The notes: a model not told the origin generated them from the sequence alone. Counted from the stretch's first letter, positions 21,738 to 32,983 are shown. The stretch: DNA of 64,000 nt from Nitzschia sp. pyKryTriq1 (GCA_956465555.1 OY101120.1:310001-374000); one strand, 5' to 3'. Numbers and translations are program-made.

Positions 21738-23072
21738 ATGGGAAATACATTACCGAAACCAATCACAACGAAAACCACAGTCACTGGGGGATGTGACCCT
21801 AATGATAATAATGATCCGAAGCAAGAATCAGATGGAGGAGGAGGAGCAGCCGCAGCAATCCGGTGGGGAGTGTCATCGATGCAAGGATGGCGAACCACAA
21901 TGGAAGATTCTCACATTGCCGAAGAAATCCGACAAGTCAAGGATCCGGCGAGTGGCGAGCTGATAGAATTGGATGAGATACATTATTTCTTTTGCGTATT
22001 GGATGGCCATGGGGGCAGCATGGCGGCAGAATATTCCAGCGACCACTTGAGTCAGATTCTGCAAGAACGACCCGAATTTGTGCAGTATGCCCGTTTAGTC
22101 GGTCAAGCCGCAGCCAAGGAAGAGAATCCAAAACAGCGATCCACTACTAGCAGTAACACGAGGAATAACTGTCGGAATTCGTGGCGGCGGTCGCAACAAC
22201 AAGATCATGGAACAAAATCAGAACTATTACAGCGAGCCTTGGAGGATGCCTTTGTCGAACTGGATTTACAACTGCTCCAGGAAATGGTGAATCAAAAGAC
22301 GTTTGATCTTCCGGCAGATCCTCAAAACATCAAAAACGGAGTCTTCAATGACGGAGACGACGACTGGGGCGTCGAACTCATCGACCCGGAAATGGAAGTG
22401 ATTCCTCGGCCTCCCGAAAAGCCACACTCTGCCTCGGGGACGACGGCTACGGCCGCACTGGTGACCCCCGATATGATTATCTGTGCCAATTTGGGAGATT
22501 CACGGACAATCATCGATGCTTATCCTCTCAGCACGGACCACAAACCTACATTACCAGATGAAGAACAACGAATCCTGGACGCCATGGGAATGGTCAATTT
22601 CGGTCGGGTCGACGGAGAACTTGCTGTATCTAGAGCCATTGGCGATTTCGAATTCAAGGCGTACAGCCAGAGTCATCTGATAGAAGGACATTTGGATGTG
22701 GAGCTGAAACGAACGTTAGCGCAATCCCTCAAGGTATCTCCCTTTCCCGAAATTACCTGCCACTACAGAACGGATATCGACCAAGCCCTCATACTGGCCT
22801 GCGACGGCATTTGGGATGTCATGGCCAATCTCGAATGTCACGAACTTGTCCAGGTGCTATGCGAAGAAGGGGAATCGAATGTAGGCCTGATCGCTGAAGA
22901 AATCTTGGATACCTGCTTGAAGAAGGGAAGTCGTGATAATATGACCGTCTTGGTTGCCCTATTGCCCGGTCAAGTCGTAGGCACGGGTGGTGGTGTACTC
23001 AAGCGACGAGGAAGTCGAGGGCGCCGACTATCCAGCAGTAGTATGCACATGGGCAAAAGTCGACAGAAGTGA
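21738..23072 (+). CDS. PP2C-type protein phosphatase, probably N-myristoylated
   Basis: Single exon, 444 aa. MGNTLPKP at the start is the classic myristoylation context of PP2C enzymes, pointing to membrane attachment. Motifs in order: RTTMEDSH, FFCVLDGHGGSMAAEY (metal-binding Asp/Gly), SASGTTATAALV, CANLGDSR, LSTDHKP, ELAVSRAIGDFEFK, LILACDGIWDVM and KKGSRDNMTVLV. All metal-binding acidic positions are in place, so it should dephosphorylate Ser/Thr using Mg/Mn. An insert of about 130 residues, Ser/Gln/Arg-rich then acidic, separates the DGHGG motif from SGTTA, longer than usual. The C-terminus is basic. Confidence 0.95.
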   Translation: MGNTLPKPITTKTTVTGGCDPNDNNDPKQESDGGGGAAAAIRWGVSSMQGWRTTMEDSHIAEEIRQVKDPASGELIELDEIHYFFCVLDGHGGSMAAEYSSDHLSQILQERPEFVQYARLVGQAAAKEENPKQRSTTSSNTRNNCRNSWRRSQQQDHGTKSELLQRALEDAFVELDLQLLQEMVNQKTFDLPADPQNIKNGVFNDGDDDWGVELIDPEMEVIPRPPEKPHSASGTTATAALVTPDMIICANLGDSRTIIDAYPLSTDHKPTLPDEEQRILDAMGMVNFGRVDGELAVSRAIGDFEFKAYSQSHLIEGHLDVELKRTLAQSLKVSPFPEITCHYRTDIDQALILACDGIWDVMANLECHELVQVLCEEGESNVGLIAEEILDTCLKKGSRDNMTVLVALLPGQVVGTGGGVLKRRGSRGRRLSSSSMHMGKSRQK

Positions 23073-23836
23073 TCCGCGCCAGCAAGAAGCTTTATGCTAT
23101 ACATGTAGTCAAAACAAAGAGCCAGTCGCCAAGCTCGCCGCTTGATGGTTCATTTGAACCAACGTCAAATATTGAAAGGTTCACTCCTCCTTCCCTAGGA
23201 ACGCAACACAACCGACATCATCATTCTCGCTACCAATACTACTATAACTACTCAACCAGAGTAGTACAGTATGCCAAAACATATAGTTTACTGTAGACAT
23301 TTTTGTAATGATAACTCTTTAAAATATGAAAAGAAAAGGTGCTCGGCGGTACATTGGTCCTCTTTCGTTGCATGCTCTTCGACTATGAACGCTCATAGGG
23401 ACGACATAGCCTACTCTACTCTAGACTGCGAGGAGAAGTCTTTCGAATCATCATCGCGCTTGCGCGCGGAGGTCCTCCACAGAGCGAGACTTGTACGATT
23501 GTAAAGTCCCCGCAAGCTAGCAAGAGTCTCCCGCGTACGTACGAGTACTTACTGTAGGCACTATCGTACCTGGTACTTGTACTCATACAGTACAGCAGAC
23601 TACCTCGGGTACCGGTATTATTATCGCGGTATTCTCTTACCGGTACTGTACTGCATGCGGACTGAATGATGCGGTAACTATCATAAAACTGCGATACGCG
23701 GTAGGTATGTGGTACGAGTAGTAGAGGAGAATAGGATGAAAGATAGAGAGGACTGAACACGGTTACAATCTCGTCGACCCCGCGCCATGGCATTGATGAC
23801 ATTCATCCGCATGCATTCATTCGTGTGTGGTTATGG

Positions 23837-23874
23837 CCTCTCTCTAGCTACTACTAGCTAGAGAGAGAGAGAGG
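23837..23874. repeat. Inverted repeat (hairpin)
   Basis: CCTCTCTCTAGCTA on the left faces TAGCTAGAGAGAGAGAGAGG on the right across a four-base loop. In RNA or single-stranded DNA it would form a stem of at least 11-13 pairs. It sits 280 bases before the arsenite methyltransferase ATG. Confidence 0.75.
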
Positions 23875-24033
23875 TGCGACATGGCGGAGAAACAAAAACT
23901 GTGCGTGCCAGCAAAACTAACAAGATGAGAATGAATGAATCATCGCGAACATCTTCGAAGTTCGGAAATGAAACCAAGATGCGAACGCGAAGACTGATGC
24001 ATGCATGCATGATATTGTTGATTGATTGACATT

Positions 24034-24058
24034 GACGACGACGACGACGACGACGACT
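24034..24058. repeat. (GAC)n microsatellite
   Basis: About eight GAC units in the 5' flank of the arsenite methyltransferase gene, 100 bases before its ATG. Confidence 0.85.
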
Positions 24059-24156
24059 CCCTTCTCATAAAAAAGATATATCGAGTAAATACCGAAACAA
24101 AATACCAGTAATCTACTGTCCAACTGCAATCGAGCATACTAGTATAATCACACATC

Positions 24157-25161
24157 ATGTCCTCGGAAGGTTGCTGTGCATCATCCTCATCCTCAACTGC
24201 TCCCGTGACTCGCCCTCCGTGCTGCTGCTCTTCCAAGGAGAATACGAGTCATAATACTGGAACAACAACAACCACCACCGTGCCCCGCAAGAACCATGAA
24301 GAGATTCGCAAGGCCGTACGGGAGGCGTACGGAAGTCGTGTCTGCTGCAATAAGAATAACAAAATGCAACAACAACAACAACAACAACAACTGGTTCCTT
24401 CTGCAGAAACAACCAATCGAGCGGCCGAAAAGATGGGGTATTCGGCCGAGGATGTGGCCAATGCTCCCGAGGATGCCAATTTGGGACTCGGGTGCGGTGC
24501 TCCCCTCCAGAAAGCGGGTATCCAGGAAGGAATGACCGTACTCGATCTGGGATCGGGTGCCGGCTTTGACGCGTTTTTGGCGGCCCATCGAGTGGGACCT
24601 ACGGGCCGAGTGATTGGAGTGGACATGACGCCCGAAATGGTCCAAAAGGCCCAACACAACGCAGAAAGACGGGCGGCAACAGCGCAACAACAACAACAAC
24701 AACAGCAACTGCCTCGGATTGACTTTTACGAGGGTTTGATTGAAGATCTTCCACTCGAAGACAATTTAGTGGATGTGATCATTTCCAATTGCGTCATCAA
24801 TTTGAGTCCGGATAAGGAAGCAGTCTTTCGCGAAGCCTATCGCGTGTTGAAACCTGGAGGCCATCTTTGTGTATCGGACATTGTCTTGACCCAACCCCTG
24901 CCCGATGCGATTCGTGCCAGTCTCACCGCTTATATTGGCTGTATTGCGGGTGCCTCGTTGATGGAGGACTATGTCAAAGCCATGACGGATGCTGGATTTC
25001 AAGGAGTCGAGGTTACGACCAAGCAAGCCTTTGACGTCCTGGCATGTGATGATCCTATCATTCAAGGTTTCATAAAGGAACTTGACGACGACGAGGCCGA
25101 GATTGAACGTCTCAAGACGACCATCGTATCTGCCACCGTGCTTGCCTACAAAAACAACTGA
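24157..25161 (+). CDS. arsM: Arsenite S-adenosylmethionine methyltransferase
   Basis: Single exon, 334 aa. AdoMet motif I is TVLDLGSGAGFDAFLA (~127-142), then VIGVDMTPEMV; later RVLKPGGHLCVSD. The As(III)-binding cysteines of the family are where expected: Cys112 in LGLGCGAP, Cys211 in SNCVINLSPDKE and Cys261 in YIGCIAGA. Candidate equivalents of the fourth are Cys62/63 just after VREAYGSR. The enzyme methylates arsenite, giving methylated or volatile arsenicals. Unusual points are extra N-terminal cysteines (Cys6-7, Cys21-23) in a Ser/Thr-rich leader, and two Gln runs (about 8 and 8) that flank or interrupt the domain. No organelle signal seen; cytosolic is likely. Confidence 0.95.
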   Translation: MSSEGCCASSSSSTAPVTRPPCCCSSKENTSHNTGTTTTTTVPRKNHEEIRKAVREAYGSRVCCNKNNKMQQQQQQQQLVPSAETTNRAAEKMGYSAEDVANAPEDANLGLGCGAPLQKAGIQEGMTVLDLGSGAGFDAFLAAHRVGPTGRVIGVDMTPEMVQKAQHNAERRAATAQQQQQQQQLPRIDFYEGLIEDLPLEDNLVDVIISNCVINLSPDKEAVFREAYRVLKPGGHLCVSDIVLTQPLPDAIRASLTAYIGCIAGASLMEDYVKAMTDAGFQGVEVTTKQAFDVLACDDPIIQGFIKELDDDEAEIERLKTTIVSATVLAYKNN

Positions 25162-26018
25162 AGAAAAGCGGAGGACTATCAGGGTAGACTACAAGACGAG
25201 ACTCTCTAGAGTACCAGTGGTGGTAGAAGCGTTATTCTAACAATCGAAACATAATAAGGGACAAGAACCGTCGTGGTGTGCTACTATAATCTTGCCTCTT
25301 GATGAGATGCTCATTGTAATGCTCTTTTCATATTATTGAATCACCTACTGTAGTAACATAAATCATGTTCCTTCAAGAAGTGTGACAAACTGCTTCTCCT
25401 CTCTACTGTCTCTTATACTACTCTACCCGACTTTTTGTCGGTAAAGTTGAACACAAAGAGATATCCTCGCATACCAGGTACATGATACTAATCAAGCGCT
25501 ACAGTAGACTACATACTGTATATTTTAAAAGTAGGGCATTGAGGCAGTCCCCCTGTCCCCAACATGAATAAAAATCCCCCAAACGAAAACACACCCTAAA
25601 AATGCGGTCTGACGATGATGACGTACCAAAAGAAACGATTTGATTGGTCCATCTCATGTCGGATGCAAATTCAAAGATCGGGGGAGCATGTCGGAAACCT
25701 TTCGCCCTTTGCCCCTGATCCTCACTGCGGGAAGTCAATGATGTTTCATCCCATTATCAGGCTATAAAATACAGCCAGCCATCACTGAGGGGTAAGCAAA
25801 AATGGAAAGCTCGCCTAGTGGCCGCACTTTTTCGCAGACGCGTTTCTTTCGCTTCGCCTCTCGCCACAACGACAACTACTTATTTTCATCATAAAAAAAT
25901 TGGTCGTCGACGACAAACGACGACAGATTTTAGAAGAATATTTCGCCGCTTCGCCGCATCTTTTGCGAAACAACTTGAGTACAATAGACTATTGTATTGC
26001 AAAAGACAAGGAACCATC
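25162..26018. other. Intergenic, PEPC upstream region
   Basis: No gene seen. The reading frame of PEPC is open upstream of its ATG to about 25818 but without a further ATG. A TATA-like box lies at 25763. Confidence 0.5.
25763..25768 (+). promoter_or_regulatory. TATA-like box for PEPC
   Basis: GGCTATAAAATACAG lies 256 bases before the PEPC ATG; a good TATA match, with room for a ~200-base leader. Confidence 0.4.
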
Positions 26019-29000
26019 ATGGTGAAACTCACAAACTCGGCAGTGACTGCCTGGCTGGTCTCCGCCCTTCTCGTCGGTGGCTCCAGTGCCGACAGTGGCA
26101 GCAGCCAAACACCTAATCTCTTTGGTCGTCTCTCGCCAAGAAACGCCGCGACCGACTCCTCTAAAAAGATCGGCACCGTGGCATCCTCCGTATTCCCATG
26201 GGTGAATCCCGGAGGTGCTTCTTCGGCAAAGCCTCTGGTTTTGGCAAAGGATGACGAATTGGAAGAAGTGAGCATTACCATGTCATCGTTGGTCGAAGTG
26301 CAGGGACGTGATTCTCCCTTGTTTCGCGATATTAATCTCTTGACGGACATTTTGTTGGACATCGTCAAACATGAAGATGAAAACATTTACAACCTGTACT
26401 TTGAATTCCTCAAATATGGACAAGAACGGTACGTACCGATACACATGCATATATATATATGATGGAGTATTGTTGCAAAGGTTTGGATCTCGCTCACAAG
26501 CGCTTGTTTCTACCCTTGATCATTTTTCTTTCCATATCACACAACACTACACTACATTATATAGTGCCAATGATCCCGATAAGAAAGAAATGTTGAATAC
26601 CATGGTGGAACGAGTCAAGGATTTGTCGGCCAAGGAATGTTTGGGCATGGCCCGTACTATGAGTACTGCCCTGGCGCTGGTCAATGCTGCCGAAGTTCAA
26701 CACCGACTTCGCAGCAAGAAGCGTCAAGAACGAGAGTATTCGGGAAATAATCCCTTGGATGGACCTCTCTACCACACGGAAGATTCGGTCAAGGGAAGTA
26801 TTGCGGCCATGTTGCAAAGCAAAGAGGCAACTCCCAATGAAATTTTCGATCAATTGTGCAAGCAAAAGGTGGAATGTACGTACAGTAAACATGATGTATC
26901 GGTTACTATTTTATGTGTGTATTCACCACGTCTCAACTTTTATGTGTTTGTTTGTTTGTTTGTTTGTTTGTCGGACCATCTATTATCTCGCACGAAATGA
27001 AAATCCAGTGGTTTTGACGGCCCACCCTACCGAAGTCAATCGCAAATCCGTCTTGAGAAAGTACCGCAAATGTACGGACCTGCTGGCATATTTGGAACGT
27101 CCCGACTTGATGCCATATGAGAGATTGTCGGCTACCTACGGTTTGCAACGCATTATTTCGTCACTTTGGGGTATGGATGAAATTCGTCGCAACAAACCAA
27201 ATCCCCAACAGGAGGCAGCCGGAGGTTTGGCCATTGTGGAATCCGTCCTGTGGGATGCCGTTCCAGAATATTTGAGAAAATTGAGCGCCCAGTGCCGTGT
27301 CAGTTTGGGGAAGGACTTGCCCTTGGATGTGGTACCCATCAAGTTTGCCTCGTGGATCGGAGGAGATCGAGATGGAAACCCCAATGTCACGCCCGCCGTC
27401 ACCAAGGAAGTAGTGTTGCACCAACGATTGCGAGCGGCACGTCTCTTGCTTGCGGATTTGACCGAGTTGGAAAACCATTTGGCGATTTCCTCGCGTTTCA
27501 GCCCCGCTATGGAAGCGTTGGCGGCATCCATCCATGATTCTGTGCACAAACGTGAAAAGTATCGACGCGTCATTTCGTATTTGCGCAAGCGACTTGTCAA
27601 GACGGCTCGAGAGTGCGAAGATAGCTTGGAAGCCTACACTCAACCTGACCACATGCTGTTTTTGCGGACCAAGACGGCATCGTCCACCTTTCTGGACGAT
27701 TCCGAGATGGATAGCATTGATGGTATCTACACGAAAGATGAATTGTTGGCACCTTTGAAGGTTATGTACGAGTCGCTCTGCGAGACTGGATTCGACTTGG
27801 TCGCCGACGGTTTGTTGGTGGATATTATTCGTCGCGTCAATGTTTTTGGTATGACACTTGTTCCTCTTGATATCCGAGAAGAATCAACCAAGCACACCAT
27901 GGCCTTGGATGCCATCACCCGATGGTTGGGCATTGGATCGTATGCGGAGTGGGATGAAACGGCTCGATTGTCGTGGCTTCAATCAGAAATTTCCAGCAAA
28001 CGACCCTTGTTCCCACCCTCGCTCATCGGAGAACTTGGCCTTCCCGATGGTGCCCTTCGTACTTTGGAAATATTTCAGGCAGCTTCGACTTTGGAACCCG
28101 AGGCGTTGGGAGCTTATGTGATTAGTCAATGTCAGACCGCCTCCGATGTGCTGGCTGTTATGTTATTGCAGAAGCAATTTGGGATGACTGCCGAAAAAGG
28201 AAGCATGATGCGAGTCGTTCCCCTCTTTGAAACTCTGGATGACTTGATGAATGCCCCGGAGCGTATCGAAGTTCTCTTTGGAATCCCTGCCTACGCAGGT
28301 GCCATCAAAGGCAAGCAAGAAGTCATGGTGGGATACAGTGATAGTGCCAAGGATGCTGGGCGATTGGCCGCCTGTTGGGCCCAATACAATTCGCAAGAGC
28401 GCATGGTGAATGTGGCCCAAAAATTTGGCGTCGAATTGACGTTTTTTCATGGCAAGGGTGGTACTGTCGGTCGCGGTGGAAACCCTGCCTTGTATCGAGC
28501 CATTCTGTCCCACCCCCCAGGTACTATCAATGGACGATTCCGAGTAACGGAGCAAGGAGAGATGATCACTCAAAACTTCGGAAACAGCCAAATCGCTGAG
28601 ACCACTTTGGACATCTACACGGCCGCCGTCCTTCGGGAAGCCTTTAACAAGCACGTCGAACCAAAAGATGAATGGCGCAAGCAGATGGAACGAATTTCGG
28701 AATCATCCTGTGCTGACTACCGCTTCTTGGTTCGGGAAGAGCCTCGCTTTGTTCCTTACTTCCGACAGGCAACACCTGAGTTGGAGTTGGGATACTTGAA
28801 CATTGGAAGCCGACCAGCGAAGCGCAATCCCAAGGGAGGAATTGAAAGTCTACGAGCCATCCCATGGACATTTGCCTGGACCCAAACCAGAACGCACCTT
28901 TCTGCTTGGTTGGGCGTGGGTGCTGGTTTGGATGCCAAGGACGAGCACGACGCCCAAGTCTTGCAGGATATGTACCAAAACTGGCCTTGGTTCCGCGAAT

Positions 29001-29389
29001 TGACCGACTTGATTGCCATGATTGTCTCGAAAACGGACTTTTCCATTTCCAAGAACTACGACACGCAACTTGTGAAGGATGAGGAACTTCTTCGTCTGGG
29101 AGATGAGGTCCGTAACAAGCTGGTGCAAACGCGTCAAGCTGTTTTGCAAGTAACCCAATCCAAGGATGTTGCAGGAGTCCACGTCGCTCTGCAACGGGCC
29201 TCGTCTTTGATTCGCCACCCTTACGTAGACCCGTTGAATGTCATCCAAGCGGAGCTCTTGAAACGACTACGAGCCGTAAACGAGCGCGAATCTCTGACGG
29301 CAGAAGAAGAAGAGGAAAAACTAGTACTTCAAGACGCTTTGGTGGTGTCGATCAATGGTATTGCACAAGGCATGCGCAACAGCGGATAG
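26019..29389 (+). CDS. PEPC: Phosphoenolpyruvate carboxylase
   Basis: Three exons, 26019-26428, 26565-26875 and 27009-29389; 1033 aa. It converts PEP plus bicarbonate to oxaloacetate and phosphate. The catalytic His is in LVLTAHPTE (~His246), formed across intron 2. Further family motifs are WIGGDRDGNPNVTP, VGYSDSAKDAGR (~682) and FFHGKGGTVGRGGNP (~721). In many PEPCs the last two read SDSGKDAGR and HGRGG, so Ala687 and Lys723 are substitutions worth noting. The C-terminus is MRNSG, close to the usual QNTG. The N-terminus has a hydrophobic signal-like segment (AVTAWLVSALLVGG) instead of a plant phosphorylation site, suggesting entry to the ER/plastid compartment. Intron 2 has a TTTG microsatellite. 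Confidence 0.95.
26945..26971. repeat. (TTTG)n microsatellite in PEPC intron 2
   Basis: About six TTTG units in the pyrimidine-rich part of the 133-base intron, 40 bases before the acceptor. Confidence 0.85.
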
Positions 29390-30280
29390 AGAATTTTATC
29401 AAATGAGAATACCCATCTGTGATATGTGTTGTCCATGTTTGGTAATTCCAACTACTATTGAAACATTGAAAAATCTCCTGTTGAGTTTGTAGCTAGTACT
29501 GTCTCTATTCTCTCTAGCTAGTAGCGTACTTGTAGTAGTAGAGAAAGATACTAGAGATCTCCTGCCTAAAAGAAAATTTTCTTTTTGGCTCGATCTCATC
29601 CAGTATCTTAAAAAATGCTATTTTGTTGCTCTACTGGTAGAATGCTGATCTCTCTACCATAGCTACAAGGATATGTGTGCCTACTCTAGAGTCTCTCTTC
29701 TATATCGTAAAGCAGCGAAAAAGTGCAGTACCTCACTCCAAAAGCACAGCACCTTGGGGTACGGAAGAATGGCTTCAGCTACTCATGACTGACTGACGAC
29801 GACGACTCAATCACTCTCATTCATTCGTCCGCGCGGTCCGGTCCGGATCGTGCGAAGTGCGTCGGAGTAGACAGTAGCTCGCAGACCTCGCGCGAGTTCT
29901 GATGCGCTGCCAGCATCTGGCAGAAATGTAAATGTGCCCTTCCAACTCGCGAGGTCCAATTTCGCAGTTTGTCATCGATGGTCGGTGGGTGGGACTCAGG
30001 AAAAAACTCCCCACAGTAGCTTGTAGAAAACTTGTGTGGAATAGACAAAATGAACGAAACGCGAGCGTGGCGTCATCCTTCAATTCCGAGCTTTTTTCTA
30101 ATAAGCGAGTTTTGATGAAAACCGAAAGTACAATGAGAATGCTTGATGTTCCGATCGCGATCGCGATGCCCAGCCCTGTCATAAAATTTCGAACTATCAA
30201 AAATTCGTTCTCATTAGACTCTAGACCTACCGGTATCCTCTTCCATTTCTTCCTTTCGACCAAACGACTACTACGTTCCA
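29390..30280. other. Intergenic, CTAG-rich, with a repeated 22-mer
   Basis: No gene supported. TAGCTAGTA motifs at 29490-29560. A 22-base string at 29706-29727 recurs exactly at 58463-58484. A start-less minus-strand frame over 29817-30281 is not called. Confidence 0.5.
29706..29727. repeat. Dispersed exact 22-mer, copy 1
   Basis: Begins CGTAAAGCAGCG and ends AAAAAGTGCA; the identical string lies at 58463 in the same orientation. The flanks are unrelated apart from a CTA/GAG-rich character. Confidence 0.8.
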
Positions 30281-30738
30281 ATGTATGCCTCCGCGCCGCC
30301 TCGGAAAGACTTTAAAGACTTTGCTACCGATGCCATTTACTCACACAAGATCTCCTGGTGAGTGTGCTTTTCAGCCTCATTTTGCTAGACTTCTGCCTCT
30401 ACCAGTTTGAGAAGGTACAGCTGGTCCTTTCTTCGACACGCTATGACCATGCCATGCCAGTGCGCTATCATGTACTCACAATGAATGTTGCCATGCATTG
30501 CTAATGAATGATTTACAGGAGTCCCAAGACTGGTTCTCACCATCATCATCGACGTAGAAAGGGTTCCTCGTCGGGTGGCAGCAAAATCAGCTCGAAACGC
30601 GTCGCTGCCGTGAGAAGAATACACCGAGAGGTGACCTTTGGGGTTTGGGTAGACACGTTACGATTGGAGATGCAACAATTGGCGACGTTGATCGTGAAAA
30701 CGTCCAACCATCTCAATATCTGTCGCAGCAAACAATAA
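30281..30738 (+). CDS. Small spliced basic protein
   Basis: Two exons, 30281-30357 and 30519-30738, joined over a 161-base intron (GTGAGT...TTACAG); 98 aa. Exon 1 starts MYASAPPRKDFKDFATDA and ends in IYSHKISW; exon 2 starts SPKTGSHHHHRRRKG. The middle is basic (SKISSKRVAAVRRIHRE) and the end is helical (LRLEMQQLATLIVKTSNHL). The split Trp codon restores one frame throughout, good donor and acceptor signals are present, and exon 1 has coding-like composition from its ATG. No family recognised. A small nucleic-acid-binding or ribosome-associated protein would fit the charge, but that is only inference. Confidence 0.6.
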
Positions 30739-31230
30739 ATGGATAGTCCACTTGCTTGCTCGGTGCTCTCGATTGGAATGATCGGTCGGTCGAGGAGGAA
30801 TCATGTCTGATCGCGAAACTGCGGGAACACGATACCAGCTGTTATTTGCCGTTCGGAGACAACCAAATAGACATACCGAAAGACAGTACTCAACAATGAG
30901 AACTGCGTACGGAACTAGAGCCCCCCCCCTACACCATGAAACAGTACAAAAATTCAAACGACGGGGTTCATGGGTCCAAAGATAGAAAGCTTGATGTGAA
31001 GCCCTTAAAACAAAAAGTTCTTAAGTAATAATTGATGGCTGCGCGCTTCAACAACCTTGGAATGTATGTGTACAAGTACTACAGGGAGTACGATAGACTT
31101 GTAGGCTCTGTGTGTTGATGAAACCGGTTGAATTTCGTCTCAATCCGACGACTCAAGATAGTTCAGCCTACCAGGAGCTTCGACTACCTAAGCCTTCAGC
31201 TAGCCTCGATCAGTATTCTAGTTTTCGTTG
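30739..31230. other. Intergenic
   Basis: Between convergent genes. A run of nine C near 30920 and nothing recognisable otherwise. Confidence 0.5.
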
Positions 31231-32643
31231 CTAAACTTTGAACCTTCGGCTGGATGGGGTATTGGAAGACATGCCCCTGTCCTCCGGCAACGTTTCTGGC
31301 TCTGGAGACACGGACAGCGTCGTGACCCTCTTGGACGAACTTGAAGAATCTTTACCAGTAGAGTTCAGTACCTCGCCACCGGTAGTTGTTTTGTTGGTCT
31401 TGGATCGCATGTATCGCAAGAAATGGCCTATCTTCTTTCTTGCAACTAGCTCGTCTAGTTCTTCCACCCATCCACCTCTGTCTTCTTCCCACTTGACAAA
31501 TCGTCCTCCGCTCTCACGAATGATAGACACGATACGTTCGGCAACCTCGGTCTTTTTGAACTTGCCTGCTTGTTCGTAGGTTTCGAAATTCATGTGACAC
31601 AGATGGATGGCTCTGCGGTTGCCCGTGTGCTCTCGTGCTTGCGCCGACTTTCCCAAAATGACATCGAAACGTCTAGGGATAACGATAGTTTTGACTGCTT
31701 GTTCATCCTCTTCACCAACCACCGTGCTGGTGGAAGTAGGTTCAATACACGTGCTACTCCTAGCTTCTGCCACTGGAGACGAGCCCTTGGTTGTAACTTT
31801 CGATGCTCTTGCTTGTTCCATCAGCAGCACTTCCTTTTCTTCCATCAAACGTTGCACTTGTAACGTTTCTTTCAACCAATCGACGGACCAGCCCCCACCA
31901 CCTCCACCACCCATGTGTTGTTGCTGCTGTTGCTCCACCGGACTCAGATGCGTCGGAATGCCATACGTTTGCATTTGGAATTGAATCTCTTCCACGCTTC
32001 CCATAAACGGCCGAAGTCGAAATCGATCCTGTTCGGCAAAGAATAATTGCAATCCTGAAACGTAGGGCCGCAGCCGTTCGTGGGTGTAGCAGTAATGCAT
32101 AGCGGAAATGCGCCCTGCCAAGGACTTTTCAACACCATACACGTATTCCATGTATTCTTTCTCGGCCGGTACATTATTAAGATTGTAAAAGACCCATACC
32201 ATTCCATAGCGCAATGTCTCGTCGTCTCTCAAAAATTTCATGCCATAATAGAGAATCGACTGGCCCTGTAAACGACAAACGACAAGCATCAGGCAGGTGG
32301 TCCATGAGCATAAATTATGTGTTTTCTTCTCGTCCAGTCTTGGCACAGCAGCAAGAGAGCAGAGTCAAAGTAGTGGAACTCTTTGTTGCTTTGATGTGAA
32401 GTCGGTCTCGTAGAGTAGTTTAGACAATCAAGATAAACGAGTATTCTCAAGATTATAACCATTAGAAAGATCTACCTTTTGCAAGAATGATTTTTTTGGA
32501 TCGCTGAACTTTCGTCCAGCGATCTCCAAAAGTTCATCAGTATTCCACTTCTGATAGTAGCCAAGATCCAATTTTTGGTACTTAGGCAGTTGAACTTTCA
32601 ATGATACATCCATGCATGAGGATGTATCAATGCCGCTTGACAT
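31231..32643 (-). CDS. CRAL-TRIO-like / DUF6824-like protein, family member 2, C-terminal half
   Basis: Two exons, 32643-32476 and 32265-31231, with a 210-base intron; 400 aa from the ATG at 32643. Exon 2 matches the second exon of the members at 42216 and 47506: YGMKFLRDDETLRYGMVWVF, GLQLFFAEQDRFRLRPF and FQMQTYGIPTHLSPVE. Then comes the DUF6824-like part (RRFDVILGKS, TGNRRAIHL, TEVAERIVSII, SGGRFVKWEE, ARKKIGHFLRYMR). The intron sits at the same phase-0 site as in the paralogs. Exon 1 (KYQKLDLGYYQKWNTDELLE) does not resemble their first exon. The family's N-terminal half lies about 1.3 kb upstream, beyond a copia remnant. It may be a truncated gene using a new start, or the tail of a split locus. 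Confidence 0.65.
32602..32629. repeat. Inverted repeat
   Basis: TGATACATCC and its perfect reverse complement are separated by eight bases; it lies inside the short first exon of the gene at 31231-32643, 14 bases from its ATG. Confidence 0.7.
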
Positions 32644-32983
32644 TCAATTAGGTCTCAAAATTCATCCTGTCGCAGTTCCAATAACCAAACTGCCATTGAA
32701 ATATTCATTATCCGAAACGATAGTTTTTGTTCACGAGTCGCGAGTCCCTACCTCTAGGGATCCCGACTCGCGGACAAACGGACAAAGGTCAGACACACAT
32801 CGACTCTCCCTTTCATTCGCAGGCAAGAGAAGATCCAAAAAAAAAAAAGAACAAAGCATTCACAGACTGCGCGCGCGTCGCAGCAACACAACGGTATCTT
32901 GTCGAGAGACGAGGAGGCCCTCCCGGCGAGGCACGCATGGAACAAGACAAGGACCATCTCTCAACATACCAACGATCATCCCG
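32644..32983. other. Flank downstream of the copia remnant
   Basis: On the minus strand this follows the retroelement's pol end and precedes the short exon at 32643. It may hold terminal sequence of the element, but no matching repeat was found on the other side. Confidence 0.35.

Larger units (their letters stand above)
23073..24156. other. Intergenic, repeats only
   Basis: Over 1 kb with no supported gene. GTAC-type palindromes lie at about 23534-23652, a long inverted repeat at 23837-23874 and a GAC run at 24034-24058. Confidence 0.5.

Noticed and set aside
21118-21762. Minus-strand frame of 214 codons
   Set aside because: It spans the GTAC palindrome cluster, giving repetitive Tyr/Arg/Val/Pro translation, and lies in the shared promoter region of two solid genes.
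23416-23802. Minus-strand frame of 128 codons
   Set aside because: Also generated by GTAC repeats; no protein-like features.
29817-30281. Minus-strand frame with a hydrophobic segment
   Set aside because: No ATG at its head, no homology signal, and it abuts the spliced plus-strand gene at 30281.
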